Below the pieces are notes generated by a model. The model made no database searches and had not been told where the DNA came from. It worked only from the letters and a program-made list of their open reading frames with translations. From Microbacterium testaceum (GTDB taxonomy: Bacteria > Actinomycetota > Actinomycetes > Actinomycetales > Microbacteriaceae), in assembly GCF_001476285.1 (NCBI RefSeq), contig NZ_LDRU01000074.1:1-44807 (forward strand): 44,807 nucleotides of DNA. Reading direction: 5' to 3'. The translations under genes and the position numbers were made by a program. Below, piece after piece: positions 6,780-13,682 of the stretch (positions are counted from its first letter, which is position 1; each line of letters begins with the position of its first letter).

Positions 6780-7352
6780 ATGACGGATGTCGATCTCGCG
6801 AACCGTGGCACGAACGCCGCCCAGCCGAGCTACTGGTACGGCGACGCGCCCTCGGATCGTCGGCAGCGGCACAAGGCGGTGCTCGAGGCCCTCCGGGTCT
6901 ACCGCGCCGCCGAGGTGGCCATGCGCCGCCGCACGCGCGACTCCATGTCGATGGGCGAGAACGAGCTCCTCGTTCTGCGCTACCTTCTGCGCGACCCGTC
7001 ACGTGAGGTGCGTCCGGGCGAACTGACGCGCTACCTCGGGCTCTCCACCGCCTCGACCACGGCGTTGCTGGACCGGCTGGAACGCTCCGGCCACATCGTT
7101 CGCGTCGCCAACCCCGGCGATCGTCGCAGCATCTTCATCCGCTCGACGCCCCGGGCCGACGCCGAGGTGCGCCAGACGCTCGGCAATATGCACGAGCGCA
7201 TGCTCGCGGCGGTCATCGACATGACGCCCGAGGAGTCCGCCGTGGTGGTGGCCTTCCTCCGCCGCATGAGCGACGCTGTCGACGGCGTCGCCGTCGAGGG
7301 CGGTGCCGGCGAGCATGGCGCCATCGAGGACGCGGCGGTCGAGTCCTCGTGA
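6780..7352 (+). CDS. MarR family transcriptional regulator (190 aa)
   Basis: A winged-helix dimeric DNA-binding regulator. Residues about 55-130 contain the MarR core: helix SMGENELLVLRYLLRDP, recognition region ELTRYLGLSTASTTALLDRL and wing GHIVRVANPGDRRSIFI, with the family's characteristic Asp-Arg-Arg turn (GDRRS). The N-terminal 35 and C-terminal 25 residues extend beyond the core and are polar. It is divergent from the DUF7882-like operon, with a palindromic AT-rich region between, and probably represses itself and that operon. The ribosome-binding site GGGGAGG lies in a hairpin, so translation may also be controlled. The ligand cannot be inferred. Confidence 0.88.
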   Translation: MTDVDLANRGTNAAQPSYWYGDAPSDRRQRHKAVLEALRVYRAAEVAMRRRTRDSMSMGENELLVLRYLLRDPSREVRPGELTRYLGLSTASTTALLDRLERSGHIVRVANPGDRRSIFIRSTPRADAEVRQTLGNMHERMLAAVIDMTPEESAVVVAFLRRMSDAVDGVAVEGGAGEHGAIEDAAVESS

Positions 7353-7528
7353 TCTATGTGCTCGTCGGCGGCCCGCGCGACGGACAGCACGTCGACGATC
7401 TCCCTCGCGGCTACCGTCTCTCGCTCGCCGACCCGCCCCCGGAACCGTTCGGGGAGTTCGAGACGGTGCGCGCGGTGTGGTTCGAACTCGACGAGGTCTT
7501 GTTCCGCTCCGCTCAGCGGCGCGAATGA
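7349..7528 (+). CDS. Small hypothetical protein coupled to marR (59 aa)
   Basis: A 59-residue frame from the GTG at 7349, overlapping the marR stop by 4 bp (GTGA), to a TGA at 7528. It begins MIYVLVGGPRDGQHVDDLPR and ends in FELDEVLFRSAQRRE. The GGPRDGxxxxxLP pattern resembles small actinobacterial proteins in which a phage-like 'GGPxDG' motif recurs, but I do not know their function. Codon use is typical of the genome. Because it overlaps marR it is very likely co-expressed with it. Confidence 0.6.
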   Translation: MIYVLVGGPRDGQHVDDLPRGYRLSLADPPPEPFGEFETVRAVWFELDEVLFRSAQRRE

Positions 7529-7597
7529 GCCGTACCCTACGGTTCCCGTGCAGGCAACCCACCCTTGGCTTCGACCGGTTCCCCGCAGGGTGAACTC

Positions 7598-7954
7598 ATG
7601 CGCTGCGTGACATATGCCGGAGAAACCGTCCTGACGACCGACGACGTCGCCTCGTCGCTCATCGAGCTGACGGCGGCGGTGGCGAAGGAGGGGCAGGCCG
7701 AGGCGGTGAGCATCCCCATCGTCACGAACGACAACAAGGTCGCCCAGGCCGAACTCGTCATCGGCGTCGGCAATGACGTTCTCTCGGCGCCGGTCGAGTG
7801 GGACGACGAGGAACCCGATTTCTCGCACGCGGCCAAGGAGCTCCGCGACCACCGCTTCTTCCCGCACACGCAGCTGCGCATGGTGGAGCCCGATCCGGAT
7901 GCCGACGACGAAGGGCCCATCGACTGGGATTTCGATCAGCCCACCCAGGCCTGA
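7598..7954 (+). CDS. Hypothetical acidic protein (118 aa)
   Basis: The protein begins MRCVTYAGETVLTTDDVASS, with LIELTAAVAKEGQAEAVSIP close behind, and ends in an acidic tail (EPDPDADDEGPIDWDFDQ). The ATG at 7598 is chosen because AGGGTGA lies upstream; a TTG 33 bp earlier is also possible. A mixed alpha/beta fold is likely for the first 90 residues, and there is no membrane segment. I believe similar proteins are conserved in Microbacteriaceae but no function is known to me. Possible -10 boxes TACCCT (7533) and TACGGT (7538) suggest a separate promoter. Confidence 0.65.
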   Translation: MRCVTYAGETVLTTDDVASSLIELTAAVAKEGQAEAVSIPIVTNDNKVAQAELVIGVGNDVLSAPVEWDDEEPDFSHAAKELRDHRFFPHTQLRMVEPDPDADDEGPIDWDFDQPTQA

Positions 7955-7985
7955 CGGCGGCACCCGATCGATCGAAGGGTGACCA

Positions 7986-8021
7986 GGATGCCGCGACTCT
8001 TGCGCCGAGTTCGCGGCATCC
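7986..8021. terminator. Strong inverted repeat with GGATGCC arms upstream of the rtcB leader
   Basis: GGATGCCGCGACTC (7986-7999) pairs with GAGTTCGCGGCATCC (8007-8021) to give 14 base pairs with one bulged T and a 7-nt loop. It lies 31 bp after the stop of the preceding gene, so it is well placed as a terminator. Only a weak T-content follows (GTTATGTT), so termination may need Rho or may be partial. The arms are copies of the genome-enriched heptamer GGATGCC/GGCATCC. Confidence 0.5.
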
Positions 8022-8023
8022 GT

Positions 8024-8053
8024 TATGTTCGCTAGTCCGTGCCATCCGGCACG
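8024..8053 (+). promoter_or_regulatory. Possible -10 box and leader hairpin before the 27-codon ORF
   Basis: TATGTT (8024-8029) matches four of six consensus -10 bases. CGTGCC (8038-8043) and GGCACG (8048-8053) form a 6-bp hairpin with an ATCC loop near the start of the predicted transcript. A GAGGAAAG ribosome-binding site follows at 8060-8067. No -35 is evident. Confidence 0.3.
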
Positions 8054-8075
8054 ACAGCCGAGGAAAGACGAGACG

Positions 8076-8159
8076 ATGACCGCGAAGCGCGATCGCCGCA
8101 CGGAGCAGCAGTACCTGCCGTTCCTCCTCTCGTCGTACCCTCCGGCGCCGGTCGTCTAG
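8076..8159 (+). CDS. Putative leader peptide upstream of rtcB (27 aa)
   Basis: A 27-codon frame from ATG 8076 to TAG 8159, preceded by a good ribosome-binding site (GAGGAAAG, 8 nt spacing). The peptide starts basic (MTAKRDRRTEQQ) and ends in a Leu/Ser/Tyr/Pro-rich stretch, LLSSYPPAPVV. That ending contains a consecutive-proline motif of the kind known to slow ribosomes. An intrinsic terminator begins 14 nt after the stop codon, followed 77 nt later by rtcB. This order (short ORF, terminator, gene) is the layout of a transcription attenuator. It could instead be an independent small-protein gene with its own terminator. I saw no obvious alternative antiterminator pairing. Confidence 0.45.
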   Translation: MTAKRDRRTEQQYLPFLLSSYPPAPVV

Positions 8160-8173
8160 ACATTCGTTCTTGC

Positions 8174-8208
8174 ACGCCCCGCACCGTCAGGTCGGGGCGT
8201 TTCTCTTT
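8174..8208 (+). terminator. Intrinsic terminator between the 27-codon ORF and rtcB
   Basis: ACGCCCCG (8174-8181) pairs with CGGGGCGT (8193-8200). Within the loop, ACC (8183-8185) pairs with GGT (8190-8192) to close a GTCA tetraloop. The total is 11 base pairs with one bulged C. The T-rich run TTTCTCTTT follows immediately, making this the most classical Rho-independent terminator in the window. It lies 77 nt upstream of rtcB, so any transcript from upstream must read through it to express rtcB. Confidence 0.7.
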
Positions 8209-8284
8209 CCGCCGTGTGGGGGAGTGCCCCGTCTCGAGGCTCGACCCCCTCGCGCAGTCGCGCATCACACGAAGGAAAGGATCC

Positions 8285-9454
8285 ATGCAGAAGCTCACCG
8301 AGCGACTGGTGTCGTGGGCGAGCCTGATTGATGACAAGACCATCGAGCAGGCCCGCACCTCGTCGACCATGCCGTTCATCCACCCCCACCTGGCCCTCAT
8401 GCCCGACGCCCACCTGGGCCTGGGCGCGACGGTCGGCTCGGTCATCCCGACGCTCGGCGCCATCATGCCCGCGGCCGTCGGTGTCGACATCGGCTGCGGC
8501 ATGATCGCCGTCAAGACGCAGTTCCACGCCTCCGACCTCGACGGTCGGGATCTCGCGGAGCTGCGGCAGCAGATCGAGCGCGCCATCCCGCTGTCGGCGG
8601 GCCGTGACAATCGCAAGATCGTCGCGACCGCCGAGCCGCGCGTGGCCGAGCTCGAGGCACTCGCCGAGAAGGCCGGCTTCGACCCCACGACCTACGCCGG
8701 CCACTGGCGGCAGCAGCTCGGGTCGCTGGGCAGCGGCAACCACTTCATCGAGATCTCGCTCGACGAGAACGACGACGTGTGGATGTTCCTGCACTCGGGG
8801 TCCCGGGGCGTCGGCAACCGCATCGCGCAGCACCACATCAAGGTGGCGCAGCGTTTGGCGAAGCAGTGGTGGATCGAGCTTCCGCACCCCGACCTGGCCT
8901 ACCTGGTCGAGGGAACGCCGGAGTTCACCCGGTACATCCGCGAGCTCCGGTGGGCCCAGCACTTCGCCCTGCTCAACCGCGAGGAGATGATGGACCGCGT
9001 CGCGAACCAGCTCGGCCGTTTCCTCGACACACCCGTCGAGGAGCGCGAGCGGATTAACTGCCACCACAACTTCACCGAGTCTGAGAGGCACTTCGGCAAG
9101 CAGGTGTGGGTGTCCCGCAAGGGCGCGATCATGGCGGATGCCGGTCGACCGGGGCTGATCCCCGGCTCGATGGGCACCGCCTCGTACGTCGTCGAGGGGC
9201 GGGGCAACCCCCTCTCGCTCAACTCGTCGCCGCACGGCGCGGGCCGGGAGTACTCCCGGTCGGCGGCGCGCAAGACTTTCACGCGCGAGCAGTTGCGTGA
9301 GGCGATGGCGGGTATCGAGTACCGAGACACCGACGCGTTCATCGACGAGATCCCGCAGGCGTACAAGCCGATCGACCGGGTGATGGCGGATGCCGCCGAT
9401 CTGGTGACCGTGCGCCACACGCTGCGGCAGATCGTCAACGTGAAGGGTGACTGA
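8285..9454 (+). CDS. rtcB: RtcB family RNA-splicing ligase (389 aa)
   Basis: Joins RNA ends carrying 2',3'-cyclic phosphate or 3'-phosphate to 5'-OH ends in a GTP- and Mn-dependent reaction. Diagnostic motifs are PDAHLGLGATVGSV, GVDIGCGM (metal-binding Cys), GSGNHFIE, the HHNF box, and SPHGAGREYSRSAARK, in which H317 is the expected guanylylated histidine. Length is normal for the shorter bacterial branch. The ATG at 8285 follows a GAAAGGA ribosome-binding site; the longer open frame upstream crosses the terminator and is not coding. No rtcA, rtcR or archease gene is adjacent. A short ORF and an intrinsic terminator precede it, suggesting conditional read-through. Probable role: repair of tRNA or rRNA cut by toxins or stress nucleases. 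Confidence 0.93.
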   Translation: MQKLTERLVSWASLIDDKTIEQARTSSTMPFIHPHLALMPDAHLGLGATVGSVIPTLGAIMPAAVGVDIGCGMIAVKTQFHASDLDGRDLAELRQQIERAIPLSAGRDNRKIVATAEPRVAELEALAEKAGFDPTTYAGHWRQQLGSLGSGNHFIEISLDENDDVWMFLHSGSRGVGNRIAQHHIKVAQRLAKQWWIELPHPDLAYLVEGTPEFTRYIRELRWAQHFALLNREEMMDRVANQLGRFLDTPVEERERINCHHNFTESERHFGKQVWVSRKGAIMADAGRPGLIPGSMGTASYVVEGRGNPLSLNSSPHGAGREYSRSAARKTFTREQLREAMAGIEYRDTDAFIDEIPQAYKPIDRVMADAADLVTVRHTLRQIVNVKGD

Positions 9455-9456
9455 AC

Positions 9457-9494
9457 CGGATGCCACGGACGCGACCGCGCGTCCGTGGCATCCG
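9457..9494. terminator. 17-bp perfect hairpin directly after rtcB
   Basis: The left arm (9457-9473, CGGATGCCACGGACGCG) is perfectly complementary to the right arm (9478-9494) around a 4-nt ACCG loop. It begins 3 bp after the rtcB stop. The downstream sequence has only short T-runs (TCTTCCC), so it may be a terminator or a 3'-end stabilising structure. The outer part of each arm is again GGATGCC/GGCATCC. Confidence 0.65.
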
Positions 9495-9530
9495 TCTTCC
9501 CGTGGTACCCGTCTTCCCGGCCGTGCCGCA

Positions 9531-9536
9531 TAGCCT
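9531..9536 (+). promoter_or_regulatory. -10 box (TAGCCT) six bases before an ATG
   Basis: TAGCCT is separated by 6 nt (GGAGGC) from the ATG at 9543. That spacing would place the transcription start at or beside the A of the ATG, giving a leaderless mRNA. The intervening GGAGG also looks like a ribosome-binding site, so which mode is used is open. Confidence 0.35.
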
Positions 9537-9542
9537 GGAGGC

Positions 9543-10172
9543 ATGCGGGCGAGGACGAGGACGTGGCGGACCGGGGGCATCCTGCTCGGAGTGGCGGGAG
9601 TGCTGACCCTTCTCGCGGGGCAGCACGCGCTGAATGGGTTCGCGTTGCGCGTCGTGATCGACATCGTCTGGGCGATCGGCGTGCTCGCCTTCGCGGTGGG
9701 GTTCTCTCGCGACGCGAGCGTCGTCGGTCGGAGACCGCTCGGGATGACGTCGCTCATCGTCGTGGCGGTGACGCCGCTGGTCTCGGATGCTGTGGTCATG
9801 GCCCTTCCGGAGGTGCGTTCGCCGGACGACCCGGCGGTTGTCGCGACCTCCGTCGTCTCCTGGGGCGGAACGATCGTCTCTCTCGCCGCCGGACTCGTCG
9901 CCGCCGTGCAGATCGCGCGGCTGGGGACCGTGCCGCGCCGGTGGCGTTGGATGCCGATGTGGGCTCTGTGCGTGAGCGTCGGGGCTGCAGCGTTGCAGTA
10001 CGCGACCGTGGCCCTTCTCTTCGGCGCGGGGGCGGGGCAGGATGTCTTGGTCGCGGCCAACATGATCGGGGTGTTGTCGCTTCTCGCCCCGACCCTCGGA
10101 TTGGGTGTCCTCGCGCTCGTCGCGGCGGCGTCGGAGCGCCCCGACAGCGTCGACGTGTATCGCCCGGTGTAG
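9543..10172 (+). CDS. Hypothetical integral membrane protein (209 aa)
   Basis: About six hydrophobic segments are visible, for example GGILLGVAGVLTLLAG, VIDIVWAIGVLAFAVGF, MTSLIVVAVTPLVSDAVVM, SWGGTIVSLAAGLVAAVQIA, MWALCVSVGAAALQYATVA and MIGVLSLLAPTLGLGVLALV. The short polar loops contain several arginines on the predicted cytoplasmic side. No signal peptide or catalytic motif is recognisable. It stands alone between the rtcB hairpin and the DUF2156 gene, with a GGAGG box 1-5 bases before the ATG. Function unknown. Confidence 0.65.
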   Translation: MRARTRTWRTGGILLGVAGVLTLLAGQHALNGFALRVVIDIVWAIGVLAFAVGFSRDASVVGRRPLGMTSLIVVAVTPLVSDAVVMALPEVRSPDDPAVVATSVVSWGGTIVSLAAGLVAAVQIARLGTVPRRWRWMPMWALCVSVGAAALQYATVALLFGAGAGQDVLVAANMIGVLSLLAPTLGLGVLALVAAASERPDSVDVYRPV

Positions 10173-10302
10173 CGAGGCGGGCCCCGCCGACCAGCGGAGA
10201 CGAATACACCCAGAGGTGGATGCCTTCGTTCACCTCGGTCGGCGAGCATGAAGTGTCGCCGCCGCTCCGTGCGTGCGACGAATCGCTTCGGAGCACTGTT
10301 TC

Positions 10303-12828
10303 ATGCCCTCGACCGTCGCCTCGGCACCGCCTCCCCTCACCGACCCCTCGATCGACGTCCTGGTGGACTCTCGCCGCGCCCGGCGGTTCACGATGCCGTT
10401 CGCGGCGCTCGCGCTCGCCGCCGTCGTGACGACGGTAAGCCTCTCGCCCGTGGGCACGGCCGCGTTCATCGACGCCCCGCTCGACCTCCGTGCCGTCCTC
10501 GTCGCTCTGTTCCGGGTCGACGACCTCCGGCTGCTCCCGTTCATCGTGGCGGGGATCCTGCTCATCGGAGCCGGTGCCGAGCGCGTGATGGGGGCTCGGC
10601 GTGTGCTCCTCGCGTATATCGGAGGCGGGGTCGCCATCTCGGTCCTGGGGCTCGCGATCGGCGTGGTCGAGACGTCGTTCCTGCCCGCGCTGCCCCTGAA
10701 CTCTCCACCGTTCGAGGGCGCTCCGCCGATCGCTGCGCTCCTCGCGGTGACCATGGCATCCAGCTGTTTCGCCGGTGCGCTGTGGCGCCGACGCGTGCGG
10801 CTGGCGAGCGTCTTCGTCGCCCTGACCCTTTTCCTCTACTCCGCGTCGGCGAGCGACCTGTACGCCCTCGTGGCTCTACCCGTCGGGCTCGCGATCGGCA
10901 TGCTCGCGGGCGGTCGGCGCGCGCGGCTCCGCGTCCAGCGGAGCTCCCACCATGAGACGCGGGTCCTCCTCTCGGCCCTCACCGCGGTGACGGCGATCGG
11001 ACCCGTCATCGCCACGGTGTGTGGGAGCGGTGCCGGTCTGCTCTCGGTCTACGGGTGGCTGTCCATGGACCCTCTGACATCGGCCGACGGGATCGTGTGC
11101 GTGGGCTCCTCCGCCCTGCCGTGCCCGTCCGCCGAGAACTACGCGGAACTGCAGCCGCTCGCGGGATGGATCGCGATCCTGCCGCTGGCGATCCTCCTCG
11201 TCGCGTCGTGGGGGATCCTGCGCGGGCGTCGCGGTGCTCTCAGCCTGGCCATCGCGATGAACCTGCTGGTGTTCGCCGGGGTGGCGTACCTCTTCGCGGT
11301 CACGGAGCCTTCCACGCTCGCCGACCTGGCCGCGGTGCGTCCGACGGACGCGATCTCGGTGTGGCAGACCCTGGTCGGTCTCGCTGTCAGCGCTCTGGTT
11401 CCTCTCGTCGTCGCACTGACGCTTTTCGTGTTCCGTCGAGCCGCGCCCGTGCCGTCCGTCCCCGGCGCGCGTTCGTCCTTCGCGCTGACCGTCGGGATCG
11501 CGGCGTCGGGGACCCTGGCGTTCACGCTCGCGGGGACGCTGGGATTCGCCGACCAGTTCAGCCCTCGCCCGGACGCGGCTTTCCTCGTTCAGACGCTGCC
11601 GCTGCGATTGCTCCCGCCCACCCTGCTCCCCGTCGAGTCGGTGCAGTTCGTCCCGCTGACGCCGTGGGCACAGGCGATCTGGTATCTCCCGTCGGCGGTC
11701 TTCTGGGCTGTGTGCCTCGTGGCCGCCCTGCGCCTCGTGGTCCGTTCGAGCGAGGCCCAGGCGACCGGTGATCGCGTGCGGGCACGCGCGGTGCTCGAGC
11801 GCGGGGGCGGCGGGACGCTCGCGTGGATGACGACCTGGCCGGGCAATGCCTACTGGTTCGCCCCGGATGCCGACGCGGCGTTCGCGTACCGCGTCTCCGG
11901 CGGCGTCGCGGTGACGCTCGGGGGAGCGTTCGGCGCCGACCGCGCGCGGCCCGGCATCGGACGCGCGTTCGTCGACTTCTGCGGGGAGCACGGCTGGACG
12001 CCCGTGTTCTACAGCGTCGATGACGAAACGCGGGACGCCCTCGCGGATCTCGGGTGGCAGCACACGAGCGTCGCCGATGAGGCCCTGCTCGACCCGCGCA
12101 CGTGGACGCCGACGGGCAAGAAGCGACAGGACGTCCGGACCGCGACGAACCGCGCCGCTCGCGAGGGCGTGACGACTCAGTGGACGCGCTGGATCGACCT
12201 CACCTTCCTCGACCGCGCGCAGCTGCGCGAGATCTCCGAGGGGTGGGTCGCCGACAAGACGATCCCGGAGATGGGATTCACGCTCGGCGGTCTCGACGAG
12301 ACGGCGGATCCGGCGGTGCGTCTCATGCTCGCGCGTGATCGTGAGGGGCGCATCGTCGCGGTGACGAGCTGGCTGCCCGTACGCGGATGGGACGGCGTCG
12401 TCGGCTACGCGCTCGACGTCATGCGGCGCCGCGACGACGCGATGAACGGCGTCATGGAGTTCGTCATCGGAGCCGTGGTGGAGCAGGCCCGGGCCGAGGG
12501 GTGCTCGGTCCTCAGCCTGTCGGGCTCGCCGTTGGCATCCCATCGAGAGGGGGATGCCGCCGACCTCCCCGCCGTCGATCGTGTGCTCGAACAGCTCAGC
12601 GCTCTGCTCGAGCCGGCGTACGGGTTCCGCTCTCTGGCGAACTTCAAGAAGAAGTTCCAGCCGGAGTTCGCGCCGATGTGGATGATCTACCCCGATGCCA
12701 CCCACCTGCCGGCCATCGGCCTGGCCCTGTTGCGCTGCTACGTGCCCGGATTGACGCTCGCCGGCGCCGCGCGCCTCGGCGCCCGCCTGCGTCCGGCTGC
12801 TCGTGAGAGCGCGGAGGTGTCCGCGTGA
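10303..12828 (+). CDS. MprF-like membrane protein: rhomboid-like N-terminus plus DUF2156 transferase domain (841 aa)
   Basis: The first ~500 residues form many transmembrane helices; the early part (residues ~30-200) resembles a rhomboid-type six-helix bundle but I cannot see a Ser-His protease pair. Residues ~500-830 form a GNAT-like DUF2156 domain of the kind found in MprF/LysX phosphatidylglycerol aminoacyltransferases. Features there are AYRVSGGVAVTLGGAFGAD, GKKRQDVRTATNRAAREGV, VVGYALDVMRRRDDAMNGVM and SLANFKKKFQPEFAPMW. By analogy it may transfer an amino acid from aminoacyl-tRNA to a membrane lipid, which would alter surface charge. The ATG at 10303 is preferred over a GTG 30 bp upstream with no ribosome-binding site. 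It is coupled by a 4-bp overlap to an 89-residue protein. Confidence 0.75.
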   Translation: MPSTVASAPPPLTDPSIDVLVDSRRARRFTMPFAALALAAVVTTVSLSPVGTAAFIDAPLDLRAVLVALFRVDDLRLLPFIVAGILLIGAGAERVMGARRVLLAYIGGGVAISVLGLAIGVVETSFLPALPLNSPPFEGAPPIAALLAVTMASSCFAGALWRRRVRLASVFVALTLFLYSASASDLYALVALPVGLAIGMLAGGRRARLRVQRSSHHETRVLLSALTAVTAIGPVIATVCGSGAGLLSVYGWLSMDPLTSADGIVCVGSSALPCPSAENYAELQPLAGWIAILPLAILLVASWGILRGRRGALSLAIAMNLLVFAGVAYLFAVTEPSTLADLAAVRPTDAISVWQTLVGLAVSALVPLVVALTLFVFRRAAPVPSVPGARSSFALTVGIAASGTLAFTLAGTLGFADQFSPRPDAAFLVQTLPLRLLPPTLLPVESVQFVPLTPWAQAIWYLPSAVFWAVCLVAALRLVVRSSEAQATGDRVRARAVLERGGGGTLAWMTTWPGNAYWFAPDADAAFAYRVSGGVAVTLGGAFGADRARPGIGRAFVDFCGEHGWTPVFYSVDDETRDALADLGWQHTSVADEALLDPRTWTPTGKKRQDVRTATNRAAREGVTTQWTRWIDLTFLDRAQLREISEGWVADKTIPEMGFTLGGLDETADPAVRLMLARDREGRIVAVTSWLPVRGWDGVVGYALDVMRRRDDAMNGVMEFVIGAVVEQARAEGCSVLSLSGSPLASHREGDAADLPAVDRVLEQLSALLEPAYGFRSLANFKKKFQPEFAPMWMIYPDATHLPAIGLALLRCYVPGLTLAGAARLGARLRPAARESAEVSA

Positions 12829-13094
12829 GCGCGGCGAGTGCGCTCGAGCGCCAGCGCGCCGCCATCCGCGCCGCCCAGGCACGGCTCGCCGCGTTCGTCG
12901 CGAGCACGTCCGCCGACGTCGACGACGCCGCGCGAGACGCCGAAGCGGCATTGCGGTCGGCCGTGTCGTCGGGGGCGGGCCTCGATCGCGTCTCGGCCGA
13001 GCTCGAGCTCAGCCCGCGGGCGCTGCGGGCGATCGTCGAGGGGGCGGTTCGCCTGCGCAGCCTGCATCCCGACGATCGCCTGCGTCCCGCCTGA
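12825..13094 (+). CDS. Small hypothetical protein coupled to the DUF2156 gene (89 aa)
   Basis: Starts at a GTG overlapping the stop of the DUF2156 gene (GTGA). It is Ala/Arg-rich and almost entirely helical, with a possible coiled coil at residues 6-50 (LERQRAAIRAAQARLAAFVA). A C-terminal segment, LDRVSAELELSPRALRAIVEG, reads like a helix-turn-helix. No membrane segment or signal peptide. The strong bidirectional terminator at 13112-13153 closes the unit. The coupling implies a function linked to the membrane transferase, but nothing shows what it is. An overlapping +1 frame (12803-13210) is Arg-rich shadow. Confidence 0.6.
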   Translation: MSAASALERQRAAIRAAQARLAAFVASTSADVDDAARDAEAALRSAVSSGAGLDRVSAELELSPRALRAIVEGAVRLRSLHPDDRLRPA

Positions 13095-13111
13095 CGCGGG
13101 CCCGAGACCGC

Positions 13112-13153
13112 GAGGGCCCCGACGACCGCGGGCGCGCGTTCGTCGGGGCCCTC
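13112..13153. terminator. Bidirectional hairpin terminator between convergent genes
   Basis: GAGGGCCCCGACGA (13112-13125) and TCGTCGGGGCCCTC (13140-13153) are perfectly complementary over 14 bp with a 14-nt GC-rich loop. It sits between the stops of two convergent genes (13094 and 13176). T-runs are absent, as for most hairpins in this window. Confidence 0.6.
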
Positions 13154-13175
13154 CGCCTCGGCATCCCGACCGGGA

Positions 13176-13568
13176 TCAGATGCGCTCGGCGCGGTACGTG
13201 TCGCTGCTGAAAGCGAGGATCAGGTACCCGATGACGTGCAGCAGCACCAGCAGCACGATCGAGAAGAACCAGCCGTGGCCGAAGGCGCGGCCGACGCGGA
13301 TCGACACGATGATGTAGAACACGAATCCGACGATCGGGATGATGTACAGCAACGCGAACCACCCCGAGAACCCGGCGATCTTCGTCAGGAAGACGAGGTT
13401 CACGATGGGGATGATCGCGAGCCACCCCGGGTATCCGGCCTTGGTGAACACGCGCCACAGCGCCACGACGAGCAGCACGTAGACGGCGAGGCCGATGAGC
13501 GAGTTGGTCGCGCTCAGCGCGAAGATCGAGGTCTGGTCGGTGATGGAGTACGGGCTCGAAGTCAGCAT
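13176..13568 (-). CDS. DUF5684-like membrane protein (130 aa)
   Basis: Four hydrophobic segments are visible: LIGLAVYVLLVVALWRVF, WLAIIPIVNLVFLTKIAG, WFALLYIIPIVGFVFYIIV and WFFSIVLLVLLHVIGYLIL. The pattern AGYPGWLAIIPIVN, then RVGRAFGHGW, is the signature I associate with DUF5684 (small membrane proteins sometimes misnamed signal peptidase I). No peptidase catalytic residues are seen. The ATG at 13568 lies 6 nt after a TACGAT -10 box, so the mRNA is probably leaderless; the much longer open frame upstream is Arg-rich shadow. A related but longer protein begins at 44172. Function unknown. Confidence 0.75.
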   Translation of the reverse strand: MLTSSPYSITDQTSIFALSATNSLIGLAVYVLLVVALWRVFTKAGYPGWLAIIPIVNLVFLTKIAGFSGWFALLYIIPIVGFVFYIIVSIRVGRAFGHGWFFSIVLLVLLHVIGYLILAFSSDTYRAERI

Positions 13569-13574
13569 GCGCTC

Positions 13575-13580
13575 ATCGTA
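13575..13580 (-). promoter_or_regulatory. -10 box (TACGAT) for a probable leaderless transcript
   Basis: Read on the minus strand, TACGAT is followed by six bases (GAGCGC) and then the ATG at 13568. This spacing puts the transcription start at the start codon. No ribosome-binding site is otherwise obvious for this gene. A perfect 12-bp palindrome, GCATCCGGATGC (13609-13620), lies just upstream in the divergent region. Confidence 0.4.
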
Positions 13581-13682
13581 GAGGTCTCTCAGCTTCCGCT
13601 CAGCTTTCGCATCCGGATGCCGAGCCCCGCCGCCATGGCCGGCGTCGGGGTTACGCTCGGGGAACGCGAGTCGGGGAGGGAC

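Noticed and set aside
8156..10249. Minus-strand open frame opposite rtcB
   Set aside because: Antisense of a well-conserved RtcB; it also runs through two hairpins.
13236..13682. Upstream extension of the hypothetical protein at 13683
   Set aside because: It is antisense to the DUF5684-like gene and lacks a ribosome-binding site, whereas GGGAGGG precedes the ATG at 13683.
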